Below, piece by piece: positions 18,487-28,166 of a stretch of 64,000 nucleotides of DNA. This DNA is from Legionella worsleiensis. Its GTDB lineage: Bacteria > Pseudomonadota > Gammaproteobacteria > Legionellales > Legionellaceae. Made by a program: the position numbers and the translations under genes. The notes under the pieces are model-generated. The model had not been told where the DNA came from. It saw nothing but the letters and a program-made list of their open reading frames with translations, and searched no databases. The stretch is taken from assembly GCF_001467535.1 (NCBI RefSeq), contig NZ_LNZC01000009.1, positions 1-64,000 of the forward strand. The letters are read 5' to 3'. Numbering within the stretch: position 1 is the stretch's first letter; every line of letters begins with the position of its first letter.

Positions 18487-19143
18487 ATGATGAGTTACCA
18501 AATTTTACCTTCCCTGCTGTCTGCAGATATGACTCGAATTGGCGAAGAGGTAGAGTCTGTCATGAAAGCAGGTGCTGATTTTATTCATTTTGATGTTATG
18601 GATAATCATTATGTGCCTAATCTAACCTTTGGCCCCTCTTTTTGTGAGGCTCTGGTAAAACGCTTTCCTCATGTCCCCATAGACGTTCACCTGATGGTTA
18701 CACCAGTCGATGCCCTGATTGAATCTTTTGCCAAGGCAGGTGCTAAAAGAATCAGCATCCATCCTGATGCAACGATACATCTGGACAGAAGTTTGCAATT
18801 AATCAAAAAGTTAGGCTGTGCGGCAGGTTTGGCACTTAATCCTGCCACAACTATTGATAGCCTTGCCTGGTGTGCGCATCGCCTTGATTTTGTCCTTGTC
18901 ATGACAGTCAACCCGGGGTTTGGCGGACAAAAATTAATTCCGGAAATGATCAGCAAAATTACCCGTATCCATCAGCTCTATCCTCAGCTGGATCTCTGTA
19001 TTGATGGCGGAGTGACAACGAATAATATTGCTCAACTGGCTCGTGCAGGAGCAAACCAGTTTGTTGCAGGCTCCGCTGTATTCAATAGCACCAGTTATGA
19101 TGAAACCATCAAAAAGATGCGGGAAGAATTAACTCATATTTAA
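18487..19143 (+). CDS. rpe: ribulose-phosphate 3-epimerase
   Basis: 218 aa TIM-barrel enzyme interconverting ribulose-5-P and xylulose-5-P in the pentose phosphate pathway. Family signatures are all present: LPSLLSADMTRIGEEV at the N terminus, HFDVMDNHYVPNLTFGP (metal-binding His/Asp), VDVHLMV-type strand, MTVNPGFGGQKLIPEM and CIDGGVTTNN near the C terminus. An ATG at 18487 or 18490 can serve as start. slt follows 41 bp downstream and the two may be co-transcribed. Confidence 0.97.
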   Translation: MMSYQILPSLLSADMTRIGEEVESVMKAGADFIHFDVMDNHYVPNLTFGPSFCEALVKRFPHVPIDVHLMVTPVDALIESFAKAGAKRISIHPDATIHLDRSLQLIKKLGCAAGLALNPATTIDSLAWCAHRLDFVLVMTVNPGFGGQKLIPEMISKITRIHQLYPQLDLCIDGGVTTNNIAQLARAGANQFVAGSAVFNSTSYDETIKKMREELTHI

Positions 19144-19184
19144 AATACACGTGCGTTAAACCTTCTGGTTTTAAAAGAGGAACT

Positions 19185-20966
19185 ATGAAAAAAATTATTG
19201 CGCTGTTGTGTGGATTGCTTTGGACTCTCGCAGCCTTTTCCTTATCAGGTCAGGCTTATATGGATAGATTTAATACCTTTATGGCATGGTATCAAAATTT
19301 ACCCATAAACCCATCACCGGAATTCCTGGAGTTTGTCAAAGGAAGTACTCCTCTTGCCAATAAGTTACGGGATAAGTGGCTTTATGAACTCGCCAGAACC
19401 AAAGATTGGGCAAATTATGTAAACTATTATCAACCGACTGATGACATCAATCTCATGTGTTATCACCAAATTGCCAAATTTAATTTGGGGCAAGACCAAG
19501 AGGCTTTACTCGAATCAACTCCTATTTGGTTAACTGGGGAATCTCGTCCTGCATCGTGTAATACCTTGTTTGATTTGTTACTTAAAAACGACCGTTTCGA
19601 TCAAAACCTGATTACGCAACGCATTTCCCTGGCGCTTGATAAACGCAATATTCAACTGGCTCGGTATCTCCTGAAACAATACAAAATACCCCGTATTGAT
19701 GAAATAGAGTCGTTAAATGATGTTCACCAAAATCCAACCCATATTACCCAATTAACGCCCGGAGAAACCAATGGACAACTTTATCTGTACGGCTTAAAAC
19801 GAATGGTGTCCATTAATATGGACAAAGCATTGGCTTTATGGCAGCAGGTAAAAACCAACAAACTACTCAACGAAACTCAAAAACAAGAATTTTTAGCCCA
19901 CATAGCGCTTTATAAAGCGATGCGAAATCATGAAGACGCTATGGAATGGTTTGCAAAAGTAAAACCGCAGTATTACAACGATGTATTGGTAGACTGGCAA
20001 ATTCGCTTCGCTCTGAAAAAAAATGACTGGCAGCATGTGACCCAATTCATCAGAGAATCTAAAAACAAAGACACACCATGCTGGCAATATTGGCTTGCTC
20101 GTTCGCTCGAAGCACAAGGAAACAGCACCGAAGCAAAAGCAATTTATGAATCACTTGCCAAAAACAGGCAATACTATGGTTTTCTAGCCAGTATTCGCCT
20201 TAAGAAAACACCTAATTTTGACAATGAAAAAGCAACGACTAATTTAGCAACCTTAAAACCTTATCAACCCATTATCGATCAAATTAAATCTTATTATCAA
20301 TCCAGACAAATCGTTGAAGCCAGCCGATTACTGAATGATTTTATTAGCGAATTACCCAAAGAAGAAGCCAGCGCCCTGGTATATTGGGTTGATAGTGAAC
20401 TGGGATGGCATGCCAAATCAGTCTTTCTGAGTAATAATGAAACGTTAAATAATCAGCTGAGCCTAAGATTTCCCCTGGCGTATCAGCAAACAGTTAAAAC
20501 CTACGCCAACCAATATTCAATTCCCCCCGAGTTCGTCTATGCGATTATTCGTCAAGAAAGTGGGTTTAGGGAAGATGTAGTCTCTACAGCTGGAGCAAGA
20601 GGCTTGATGCAGCTTATGCCTCAAACCGCCAGTGTTATATCTAAAATGAGTAAAATCCAATACACCGATCAGAAGCAATTATTCCTTTCTAACAAAAACA
20701 TCAACATTGGTATTGCCTATTTGCAACACTTAGCCAAACGATTCAGTAACCACCCCGTACTGGTCGCCGCCGCCTACAATGCAGGCCCAAGACAAGTTGT
20801 ATATTGGATTAAAAACCACCCGCCCAAAGAAATGGATGTGTGGATAGAAACCCTACCCTGGCAAGAAACTCGGAACTACCTGAAAAATGTCATGGCATTT
20901 TATGTGGTTTATCAATACCGATTGAATCAAAAACCTGATTTAAATGAATTTTTAAGCCCTCTATAA
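19185..20966 (+). CDS. slt: soluble lytic murein transglycosylase
   Basis: 593 aa with a signal peptide (MKKIIALLCGLLWTLAAFSL). A long alpha-superhelical domain follows, as in Slt70. The C-terminal lysozyme-like domain has the catalytic Glu in AIIRQESGFREDVVSTAGAR, then GLMQLMPQTA and NINIGIAYLQHL, and the VAAAYNAGPRQV motif. It cleaves peptidoglycan between MurNAc and GlcNAc, forming 1,6-anhydroMurNAc in the periplasm. Length is close to E. coli Slt (645 aa). Confidence 0.95.
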   Translation: MKKIIALLCGLLWTLAAFSLSGQAYMDRFNTFMAWYQNLPINPSPEFLEFVKGSTPLANKLRDKWLYELARTKDWANYVNYYQPTDDINLMCYHQIAKFNLGQDQEALLESTPIWLTGESRPASCNTLFDLLLKNDRFDQNLITQRISLALDKRNIQLARYLLKQYKIPRIDEIESLNDVHQNPTHITQLTPGETNGQLYLYGLKRMVSINMDKALALWQQVKTNKLLNETQKQEFLAHIALYKAMRNHEDAMEWFAKVKPQYYNDVLVDWQIRFALKKNDWQHVTQFIRESKNKDTPCWQYWLARSLEAQGNSTEAKAIYESLAKNRQYYGFLASIRLKKTPNFDNEKATTNLATLKPYQPIIDQIKSYYQSRQIVEASRLLNDFISELPKEEASALVYWVDSELGWHAKSVFLSNNETLNNQLSLRFPLAYQQTVKTYANQYSIPPEFVYAIIRQESGFREDVVSTAGARGLMQLMPQTASVISKMSKIQYTDQKQLFLSNKNINIGIAYLQHLAKRFSNHPVLVAAAYNAGPRQVVYWIKNHPPKEMDVWIETLPWQETRNYLKNVMAFYVVYQYRLNQKPDLNEFLSPL

Positions 20967-21075
20967 TCATCAAACAGAGCGTTGCGACAACAAATTATCC
21001 GTACACGCTCTATTCCTAATCACGCCCAATCAATCTAAAAAAACAACACTATGGCATCAAAAACTCCAACTGTGC

Positions 21076-21112
21076 TATAATTGCCCGATTATTGATCAGT
21101 CAGGATGTATCC
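21076..21112 (+). promoter_or_regulatory. probable promoter and ribosome site of the LegA5-type effector
   Basis: A perfect TATAAT lies at 21076-21081, with only a weak -35-like hexamer (tggcat) 18 bases upstream. Transcription would begin near 21088. CAGGA at 21101-21105 then serves as ribosome site for the ATG at 21113, which argues against the upstream TTG at 21092. Confidence 0.55.
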
Positions 21113-23980
21113 ATGCCTAAAAGACAAACCCCGGAATCATTACGTCTCAGCCAATCACCAGAAATAAAACAGCACAGATCGCAAGCAATGCCAAGCGTGA
21201 CACGAACTCAAGCTGCTCCCTTTTATAACCATCCTGGTGAAGATGATGGCGTGTGCTGGAAAACCCAAGTCTATTTGCATTTTCCCCTGTCTTTTCAAAA
21301 AATTCCCCCTTACAGCAATGAAGAATGGCGTTTGTTTTATCAAAGCAAACAAGAGAAGCTGGAAGGATTTATGCAAAATAAAACGGCAAAAAAAGTATTT
21401 CGCTTATTATTTGCATCATCGGATAGTCATCCTGACGAGTCGTTCACAGAACTGGAACAAGATGTTTTTTTAAACAGTGTTATCGATTTAACCAATAACT
21501 TGATAAGAATCGTGAATATTCCGATTTTCAAAACTGCGGTCACTTTCCTGCATCACAGGCTAACGCAACCCATTCTCACTTTATTGTATCAAAAAGCAAC
21601 AACAAGCTACTCCATTTTACCTAAATTACACTGGGCGCTTATTTGTCGTCAAACCCTGACTCCAGATATGTTGCATGATCTAAAACAAATATATCCCATT
21701 CCTGCGCTGCATTTGGCGATGTTTCTCAGCAGCGCATCATTAATCACTGAATTGAAAAAGCATGGCGCATTTGCTTACATCAAAGACGTCCAAGGATTTG
21801 CAGCCTATTTCCATGCCGTAAAAATAAATCGCAGCACAGAGATACTACAAGCTTTTGCTTTAAATGAATATGAATTAAATCAAACGAATAATGGGCTAAG
21901 CTTACTTGAGATTGCTACCAGAAACCGCAACCTGGAGATGATACATTTCTTACTTAATGCAGGTGCAAAGATAGAGAACGCAACAAAAGAACAAAGAATA
22001 ACACCTCTTCATTTAGCCGCCAAACGTGGATATGTTGATGTTGTTAAGCTCATGTTGTCAAAAGAAATTAATCCTGATCTAAAAGGATACAATAATAAAA
22101 GCCCAATCTATTATGCAACAAAAAAAGGGCATGATGCAGTCGTTAAGTGTTTACTGGATGCTGGTGCCTGGGTCAATCAGGGCATGGGTGAAGAAGAGAT
22201 CACGCCACTGCATTTAGCCATCGAGCATCAACAGGTCAATGTCGTTGCCTGTTTGCTGCAAAACGGTGCCAATCCACATAAACCCAACCATCTTGGCTGG
22301 GGAGCTCTTCATTTGGCTTGTCTTGCTGGTAATTATTCTATAGTTCAACTTTTGCTGAATGCGCCCATGCATGCCGATACCACTTTTTCGCCCCTGGGAC
22401 ATACCGCCTTGCATTTAACAGCTGAACAAGACAATTTGGAGATATTCAAACTATTAATTCAACACAGAGCTAATCCTGAAAAGGAAAATGACCACTCTTT
22501 TAATGCGCTACACATTGCTGCTCACTTCGGGCAACTCGAAATAGCCCGCTTTATTCTGGAAATTGCTCCCCAATTAATCAACGTTGTCACCCGAACCCAT
22601 TTTATTTCCCCTCTTTATTTGGCAGCAGAAAATGGGCATCTCGAGTTAGTTAACCTCTTTTTGCAAAAGGGTGCAGAACCTAATTGGGTTTCCAGGACGG
22701 GTTATACTCCCCTGCATATTGCAGCTCGTAAAGGGTTTTTGGCAATTGTTAATCGCCTGATTGACGCCTCAGCGAACATCAATCAGATTATTCCTGAGGG
22801 TCAACTGACACCACTTTATTTGGCTGCAGAGAAAGGATACGTTGATGTTGTTGATCGTCTGTTACGGGAAGGGGCAGATATGCAATTAACCAATAACGCG
22901 GATTTTAATCCGGTTCATATTGCCGTAATAAACGGTCATCTGGCTGTCCTGGAACGTCTACTGCAAGAAAATGTCAACATTAATAAACCGGGTGATCAGG
23001 GATATACCCCACTGCATTGCGCAGTGCATAGTGGCGATTTGAATGTCGTCAAATGCATTGTCCAAAACGGGGCTAATTTGAACGTTTTTGACGATGAAGA
23101 CAGATGCCCACTCTATCTAGCCGCTCATTTACAATTGTTAGATATTTTTGTTTTTCTTTTCGCTAATGAGCAATACAAACAAAAAAATAGAATAAATCTC
23201 CTTAGAGAAGTCATCAGAGAAAATAATAACACCGCCATAGACACATGCTTTGCATATGGTCTTTATATAGAACAAACTCACATTCACGGGTGGTTAAATA
23301 CAGAACTTAAAAATCGTGTTGAGATGAACAAACAATCTCGTGAAGGCTCATTGTTATTAAAGACGGCGTATCTGCTTGAAAAAGCATTAAAACTGCATCC
23401 TATTGAACTGATAGACAAATTACCAACTCTGAAAATCATGCCTATAGGCTATGGAATTGATGGGGTGTGTTATCTGTCAAAAGCTATAGATGGAGATCCA
23501 GACGCCCTTAAGTGGATTAGTACGTACGATTGTTATTATTCAGGGGCAGTGCAAAACTGGATCACACAAGCTGGCCCAAAACCTGAAATTTTTTGCCTGG
23601 CCGTTCAATTGGTTACTCAAAGAACGCCTGAAGCAATCAAATTCCCCGCAACGACACTAAAAGCCTTATTCTCCAATCCTCATACGTTTGCGCAACTGGC
23701 ACTAAATATTGACACGGTAGTGTTAAGAAATTGGCTGGAAATAATGACCGACGCACCTGAGATGTCACTATTCAAATCAGTATGCCAATCCATGAGTCAT
23801 TACCTCCTGGTTGAGGAAATGAAAAAGTTAAGATCCCAAAAAGCAGATGATGATCTGATTGAACAGGTTTCACCACCTGAAAGGCACCAAAAGTTGATCA
23901 CCAGTTTTTTCAGGCCAATAGTGCAGGAGCAGGAAAACGATGACTGGGAAAGCTCGCCTCTATCTGCATTATCTCAATAA
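21113..23980 (+). CDS. legA5: ankyrin-repeat effector of the LegA5/AnkK type
   Basis: 955 aa from ATG 21113. Roughly residues 265-690 are about a dozen ankyrin repeats, with PLHLAAKRGYVDVVKLMLSK and TPLHIAARKGFLAIVNRLID as typical units. The 190 residues before them and the last 260 after them have no repeats. The C-terminal part contains IMPIGYGIDGVCYLSKAIDG and ends acidic (EQENDDWESSPLSALSQ), as expected for a Dot/Icm signal. In L. pneumophila the ankyrin effector beside rpe and slt is, as I recall, LegA5/AnkK (lpg2322), reported as a relative of the Francisella OpiA phosphatidylinositol 3-kinase. I cannot place the catalytic residues. Confidence 0.75.
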   Translation: MPKRQTPESLRLSQSPEIKQHRSQAMPSVTRTQAAPFYNHPGEDDGVCWKTQVYLHFPLSFQKIPPYSNEEWRLFYQSKQEKLEGFMQNKTAKKVFRLLFASSDSHPDESFTELEQDVFLNSVIDLTNNLIRIVNIPIFKTAVTFLHHRLTQPILTLLYQKATTSYSILPKLHWALICRQTLTPDMLHDLKQIYPIPALHLAMFLSSASLITELKKHGAFAYIKDVQGFAAYFHAVKINRSTEILQAFALNEYELNQTNNGLSLLEIATRNRNLEMIHFLLNAGAKIENATKEQRITPLHLAAKRGYVDVVKLMLSKEINPDLKGYNNKSPIYYATKKGHDAVVKCLLDAGAWVNQGMGEEEITPLHLAIEHQQVNVVACLLQNGANPHKPNHLGWGALHLACLAGNYSIVQLLLNAPMHADTTFSPLGHTALHLTAEQDNLEIFKLLIQHRANPEKENDHSFNALHIAAHFGQLEIARFILEIAPQLINVVTRTHFISPLYLAAENGHLELVNLFLQKGAEPNWVSRTGYTPLHIAARKGFLAIVNRLIDASANINQIIPEGQLTPLYLAAEKGYVDVVDRLLREGADMQLTNNADFNPVHIAVINGHLAVLERLLQENVNINKPGDQGYTPLHCAVHSGDLNVVKCIVQNGANLNVFDDEDRCPLYLAAHLQLLDIFVFLFANEQYKQKNRINLLREVIRENNNTAIDTCFAYGLYIEQTHIHGWLNTELKNRVEMNKQSREGSLLLKTAYLLEKALKLHPIELIDKLPTLKIMPIGYGIDGVCYLSKAIDGDPDALKWISTYDCYYSGAVQNWITQAGPKPEIFCLAVQLVTQRTPEAIKFPATTLKALFSNPHTFAQLALNIDTVVLRNWLEIMTDAPEMSLFKSVCQSMSHYLLVEEMKKLRSQKADDDLIEQVSPPERHQKLITSFFRPIVQEQENDDWESSPLSALSQ

Positions 23981-23985
23981 CCTGT

Positions 23986-24104
23986 TTCGGGCTTACCGCC
24001 CGAATACCTCTGTTTTTATCGATACAAATAAAACGATAATGTACTCTTTACCACTCCCCTCTTCATTAGGATGAAGTGGGGAATGACCAACCCTACAAAG
24101 AGTA
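23986..24104. terminator. stem-loops between convergent legA5-type gene and ugpB
   Basis: There are two structures in the gap. The first is ttcgggc (23986-23992) with gcccgaa (23998-24004). The second is a longer interrupted hairpin: tactcttt (24042-24049) pairs with aaagagta (24097-24104), and cttcat/atgaag with flanking cccc/gggg pairs inside. Together they probably end transcription from both sides. Confidence 0.5.
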
Positions 24105-24114
24105 TAAAAATTAA

Positions 24115-25422
24115 TTACCTCTGGGTTACAGAACGAGATTTATTTTCTACCCATTGAGTATTTCGCATAAAACGGAGTAACACGTGATTCGAACGCTGCA
24201 CTGCTTCTTCTATAGCATCAGTTGCACTGATTAAACCGGCAAACATGGCTTCCAAAACGGCATCATTAATACCCCGTATCTGATTTTGGGGGCCATTATG
24301 TGACAAAGTTCCGCCCGCCACAGTATTCTCAAGATCAGTGCGTGCAATAAGTAAGGCTGGATGTCGGCTTTTCTCAACCAGTGTACTGTAACGACCCTTT
24401 AAACCTATAGGCAAATAACCGGTGTGTTCATGCCATTGCTGCTGAATTTCCGGTTTTGCAATGAAATTAAAAAATAGCGCAATTCCTCTGTAGTTGGACT
24501 GACTCTGTCCGGCAACAGCCCATAAAGCCGCACCGCCAGCCACATTGGCATGCCTGACTTTACTCGCTTTTTGGTCCAAAGGCATAGCGGCAACCCCTAG
24601 CTGAAAAGGGACTAAAGCCGAGAGGCTGTTGTACGCACCTGATGATTGACTAAACAAAGGGCAAACACCGCTGGTAAATAAAATAGTTGCATCATCAACT
24701 CGTCCTCCATAACGAAAATAACCCAAATCATGCCAGTGCTTTAAACGCTCAAAATGCCGTGTTAATTGGGGTGTTGCAAAAACTGCCCGCAGTGGATTAC
24801 TACTTGTAATGGGTAAGCCATGAATTGCCAAAAAAGACTCGAATAAAATCCAGCCTGGATAAGCCGTGGTGTAAGTGCAGTTATATCCCGCTTTTTTAAT
24901 CTTCTCGGCTAAAACGTCCATTTCATCCCAGGTTTGCGGAAAATTACTGTTGTTATAACCCGTTTTTGCCAGAACATCCTTATTGTAATAAAGCACTGGG
25001 GCTGAGAGATTAAATGGCATAGCCATCAGTTGGCCATCTCTACTATAAAACTCACGAATCGATTGAATAAAATCCTCTTCTGGCAAGCTCATTCCCTGTT
25101 CTTGCATTAAGGCGCCAACAGGTTTAATCACTCCCTCAGGGGACAGCATAATCGCCGTACCTACTTCAAAGATCTGGACTATAGACGGTGCTTGATGTGC
25201 TCTGAACGCAGCGGCAAAACTGGTCAATGTTTCTATATAATCACCCTTATAGACAGGCTTGATAATATATTCATTCTGGCTTTGATTGAATTCGTCGGTA
25301 AGCAAACGAACTTCATCACCCAAATGCCCTGCCATACCATGCCAAAAAACCAATTCCACAGGTTTGGCCTGAACTAATACGGTGGATAATAAAGTAAAAA
25401 GAAATAAAATCAGGCGGTTCAT
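24115..25422 (-). CDS. ugpB: glycerol-3-phosphate ABC transporter substrate-binding protein UgpB
   Basis: 435 aa with a signal peptide (MNRLILFLFTLLSTVLVQA). The family-1 solute-binding pattern is clear: ELVFWHGMAGHLGDEVRLLT, AFRAHQAPSIVQIFEVGTAI, and MPFNLSAPVLYYNKDVLAKT. The closest remembered match is UgpB, which binds sn-glycerol-3-phosphate or glycerophosphodiesters. The start overlaps the stop of the GDPD gene by 4 bases (ATGA), so translation is coupled. No ugpA, ugpE or ugpC follows before the convergent legA5-type gene. Confidence 0.85.
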   Translation of the reverse strand: MNRLILFLFTLLSTVLVQAKPVELVFWHGMAGHLGDEVRLLTDEFNQSQNEYIIKPVYKGDYIETLTSFAAAFRAHQAPSIVQIFEVGTAIMLSPEGVIKPVGALMQEQGMSLPEEDFIQSIREFYSRDGQLMAMPFNLSAPVLYYNKDVLAKTGYNNSNFPQTWDEMDVLAEKIKKAGYNCTYTTAYPGWILFESFLAIHGLPITSSNPLRAVFATPQLTRHFERLKHWHDLGYFRYGGRVDDATILFTSGVCPLFSQSSGAYNSLSALVPFQLGVAAMPLDQKASKVRHANVAGGAALWAVAGQSQSNYRGIALFFNFIAKPEIQQQWHEHTGYLPIGLKGRYSTLVEKSRHPALLIARTDLENTVAGGTLSHNGPQNQIRGINDAVLEAMFAGLISATDAIEEAVQRSNHVLLRFMRNTQWVENKSRSVTQR

Positions 25423-26141
25423 GTTAATAAATCTGGATAATCGCTAAATACTGCATCAACACCCCAGTTAAATAGTTTATTAGCCTGGCGTTTTTTATTC
25501 ACCGTATAGGCACACACAATATACCCCGCATCTTTTACGGCCTTAACTCGTTCTGCGGTCAGTATATTGCGGTTAAAATGAACCGAAAAACAGTCAAGTT
25601 GTTTTGCTTTGTCCAACCATTGAGCGTCCCATTCGTGGAGTAACAATCCCAAAGGCATCTCTGGAGCAATGGTTCGACACAAGAATAATGCTTCCCATTC
25701 GAAACTTGAAACCAAAGGCAAATCTTTCCCCTGAGGCCAATATCTTTGGATGTGGCTCAACACCGTCACAGCAGTTGGTTCTGCAGTTCCTGGGTAGGGT
25801 TTAATTTCTATATTCGCCTGCATGTCAGAAAAAGACAACCATTTTAAAGCGTCTTTGAAATGAGGAATTTTTTCCCCTTTAAACTGCTTTGAAAACCATG
25901 AGCCGGCATCCAGACTTTGTAAATAGCTCGATTCCACCTGTCCCACTTCACCACGCCCATTGGTTGTTCTTTTTAAACTATCATCATGAATCAAATAGGG
26001 CTCGCCATCAGCACTGCACATCACATCAAACTCGATGAAACGACACCCCAAAGACAGTGCCTTATCGAAGGAAGCCAGGGTATTTTCGGGAGCATATCCT
26101 GATGCGCCACGATGACCAATCACTTTTTCTACGACCAACAA
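25419..26141 (-). CDS. ugpQ: glycerophosphodiester phosphodiesterase
   Basis: About 240 aa. The N terminus GHRGASGYAPENTLASFDKA has the His-Arg and the Glu of the GDPD metal site. EFDVMCSADGEPYLIHDDSL carries the second acidic pair and the catalytic His, and NIEIKPYPGT the conserved Glu-x-Lys. It hydrolyses glycerophosphodiesters to glycerol-3-P and an alcohol. I prefer the TTG at 26141, just after the preceding stop with a GGGG site upstream, over the in-frame ATG at 26180 inside the upstream gene. It has no signal peptide, so it is cytoplasmic, acting with UgpB-imported substrate. Confidence 0.85.
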   Translation of the reverse strand: MLVVEKVIGHRGASGYAPENTLASFDKALSLGCRFIEFDVMCSADGEPYLIHDDSLKRTTNGRGEVGQVESSYLQSLDAGSWFSKQFKGEKIPHFKDALKWLSFSDMQANIEIKPYPGTAEPTAVTVLSHIQRYWPQGKDLPLVSSFEWEALFLCRTIAPEMPLGLLLHEWDAQWLDKAKQLDCFSVHFNRNILTAERVKAVKDAGYIVCAYTVNKKRQANKLFNWGVDAVFSDYPDLLT

Positions 26142-26142
26142 C

Positions 26143-26838
26143 TTAATTCCCCTGTTTACGGTTTGAAGCTGCCTCAACATAGGCAGTCAATACCAGTTCA
26201 TTACTTACCGTTAATGGTGCTTGAACTGCGGCCGCCATTACGAGTGTATTCATTTCCTTGGCCTGATAAGCTCTTGGTTGAGCGGGGGCATTATCACCTT
26301 CAAAAAACACCAGATTGCTCACACTATAACTCTGCATGGGATAGGCCTTATTCATGCGAGCAATTTCTTCATTAACTTGCTGATATAATTTTTCGCGAAC
26401 CTTGGCACGAATCGCCTGGGTTTCCTCAAGGCTGGGTTTAAACTCCACACCGATGATTTCATATTTGGCACCAGGTATACTGACGGACTTGGCGTTTTGA
26501 TAAATATTGGTTAACACCGATTGATCTACCCGAGCCTGAGCCTGTACATACAGTTTTTCCAAACCGGAACTGTCCTGGGAGCGATCAAACTCCACCAAAT
26601 GCCAATCGCCTTTCGCAATCTTTCCCAGGCTGTCCATAATATCTGCACGCGCTTTGACTAGATCGGCACTAGTCAATGTGACGTTAATTGAGACATTTAA
26701 CAAGGCGGTTTGCGTCGTTACCCATTGTTTGGCCGAGATTTGAAACAGGACCTTATCCAGAACTAATGGAGGTACGTCATCAGCTGATGCGATTGGATTA
26801 AATGCGATTAATGCAAGAATACCGACAACCTGTTTCAT
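26143..26838 (-). CDS. SIMPL/DUF541-like exported protein
   Basis: 231 aa from the ATG at 26838, which has GGAG 7 bases upstream; the ATG at 26850 lacks such a site. The signal peptide is MKQVVGILALIAFNPIASA. The body has a repeated alpha/beta pattern with a long helix EETQAIRAKVREKLYQQVNE followed by VSNLVFFEGD, which resembles SIMPL-domain periplasmic proteins. Role unknown. It is the first gene of the apparent operon with GDPD and UgpB. Confidence 0.6.
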   Translation of the reverse strand: MKQVVGILALIAFNPIASADDVPPLVLDKVLFQISAKQWVTTQTALLNVSINVTLTSADLVKARADIMDSLGKIAKGDWHLVEFDRSQDSSGLEKLYVQAQARVDQSVLTNIYQNAKSVSIPGAKYEIIGVEFKPSLEETQAIRAKVREKLYQQVNEEIARMNKAYPMQSYSVSNLVFFEGDNAPAQPRAYQAKEMNTLVMAAAVQAPLTVSNELVLTAYVEAASNRKQGN

Positions 26839-27080
26839 GATTAGCTCCATTCTCGATAGATGTTTAAAATAGTGTATACCACCAACCCCCAGGATAACAA
26901 ATCATTACCCCGGATAAAAATGAGGACCACTCCCACAATCTCTCATTAAATTATTAGAACAATTTTTTTCAAGGTGCGCCAAATACAGACGTTTACCCCA
27001 CTTGTTGAGGCTTTACCATTGATTTAATTATGGAATCGTTCTATAACTTGACGCTAATTATTGCAAGAGGAGCTGAATAA

Positions 27081-28154
27081 ATGATGTCTGTTGATACTAT
27101 AGCAAATAACAACCAAACAATGGCAGAAGATGATTTCCTCGAATATGCATTGGCTCATGGTTTTGGTGATCTGCACTTTAAAGTAGATCCTGAAACCGGA
27201 ATGAAAGCCATGATAGCCATTCACAGTACCAAACTTGGCCCAGCTCTTGGTGGCTGTCGGTTTATAGAATATCCCAACACCGCTGCAGCATTAAACGACG
27301 CCATGCGATTGGCGCGCGGCATGAGTTTCAAAGCAGCTTCGGTAAATCTGCCCCTGGGCGGTGGAAAATCAGTCATCATAAAACCCAAAGGTTCTTTTGA
27401 CCGTAATGCCTACATGCACCAGTTTGGTAAATTTGTTAACGAACTAAACGGTCGATACATCACCGCATTAGACAGTGGGACCGTCTTGAACGATATGGAC
27501 ATCATCGCTGAACACACCGATTATGTTGCCAGTCTGTCCAAACACAACGGAGATCCCTCTCCATCCACGGCAAAAGGCGTACTGCGCGGCATACAAGCGG
27601 CTGTTGCGTTTAAATTGGGCAAAGACAGCCTGCAAGGACTGCACATAGCGATACAGGGACTTGGTCATGTCGGTTATTTACTCGCCAGACATTTGCATAA
27701 GCTGGGCGCAAAACTTACCGTTGCCGATATTTCAGCGACCGCTGTAGAGCAAGCCGTTAATGAATTTGGCGCAAAAGCCGTTGGTACAGACATGATCCAT
27801 AAAGTACCTTGCGATGTATTCGCTCCATGTGCGCTGGGGGCAATTATTAATGACATCACTATTCCTCAACTTCAAACCACAATTATTGCTGGCGCAGCCA
27901 ATAATCAACTGGCTCATACTTTTCATGGAAAAAAACTGCATGAAAAAGGCATTCTATTTGCGGCGGATTATGTGATTAATGCAGGTGGTTTGATTTTTGC
28001 TGCATCCAAGTATCTACATACCCCGGAAGATAAAGTAAATGATCAAATCGATGGTATCTACACGTCCTTAACTGAAATATTCACCCGATCAGCCAAGGAC
28101 AACTTACCTGCCAGCGAAATCGCAGATACTTTAGCAAAAGAAAAATTGGCGTAA
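27081..28154 (+). CDS. Leu/Phe/Val-type amino-acid dehydrogenase
   Basis: 357 aa. The substrate/catalytic segment reads HSTKLGPALGGCRFIEYPN followed by SVNLPLGGGKSVII, with the catalytic Lys in the Gly-Gly-Gly-Lys loop. The Rossmann domain has GLGHVGYLLARHLHKLGAKL. It belongs to the Glu/Leu/Phe/Val dehydrogenase family, converting a branched or aromatic amino acid to its 2-oxo acid with NAD. Its place in front of hpd, FAH and the isomerase suggests it feeds aromatic amino acids into that route, but leucine specificity is also possible. AAGAGGAG precedes the start. Confidence 0.9.
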   Translation: MMSVDTIANNNQTMAEDDFLEYALAHGFGDLHFKVDPETGMKAMIAIHSTKLGPALGGCRFIEYPNTAAALNDAMRLARGMSFKAASVNLPLGGGKSVIIKPKGSFDRNAYMHQFGKFVNELNGRYITALDSGTVLNDMDIIAEHTDYVASLSKHNGDPSPSTAKGVLRGIQAAVAFKLGKDSLQGLHIAIQGLGHVGYLLARHLHKLGAKLTVADISATAVEQAVNEFGAKAVGTDMIHKVPCDVFAPCALGAIINDITIPQLQTTIIAGAANNQLAHTFHGKKLHEKGILFAADYVINAGGLIFAASKYLHTPEDKVNDQIDGIYTSLTEIFTRSAKDNLPASEIADTLAKEKLA

Positions 28155-28166
28155 TTGGATGGTTGT

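Noticed and set aside
21092-21112. TTG start extending the LegA5-type protein by 7 residues
   Set aside because: The ATG at 21113 has the ribosome site and promoter spacing; the TTG lies almost at the inferred transcript start.
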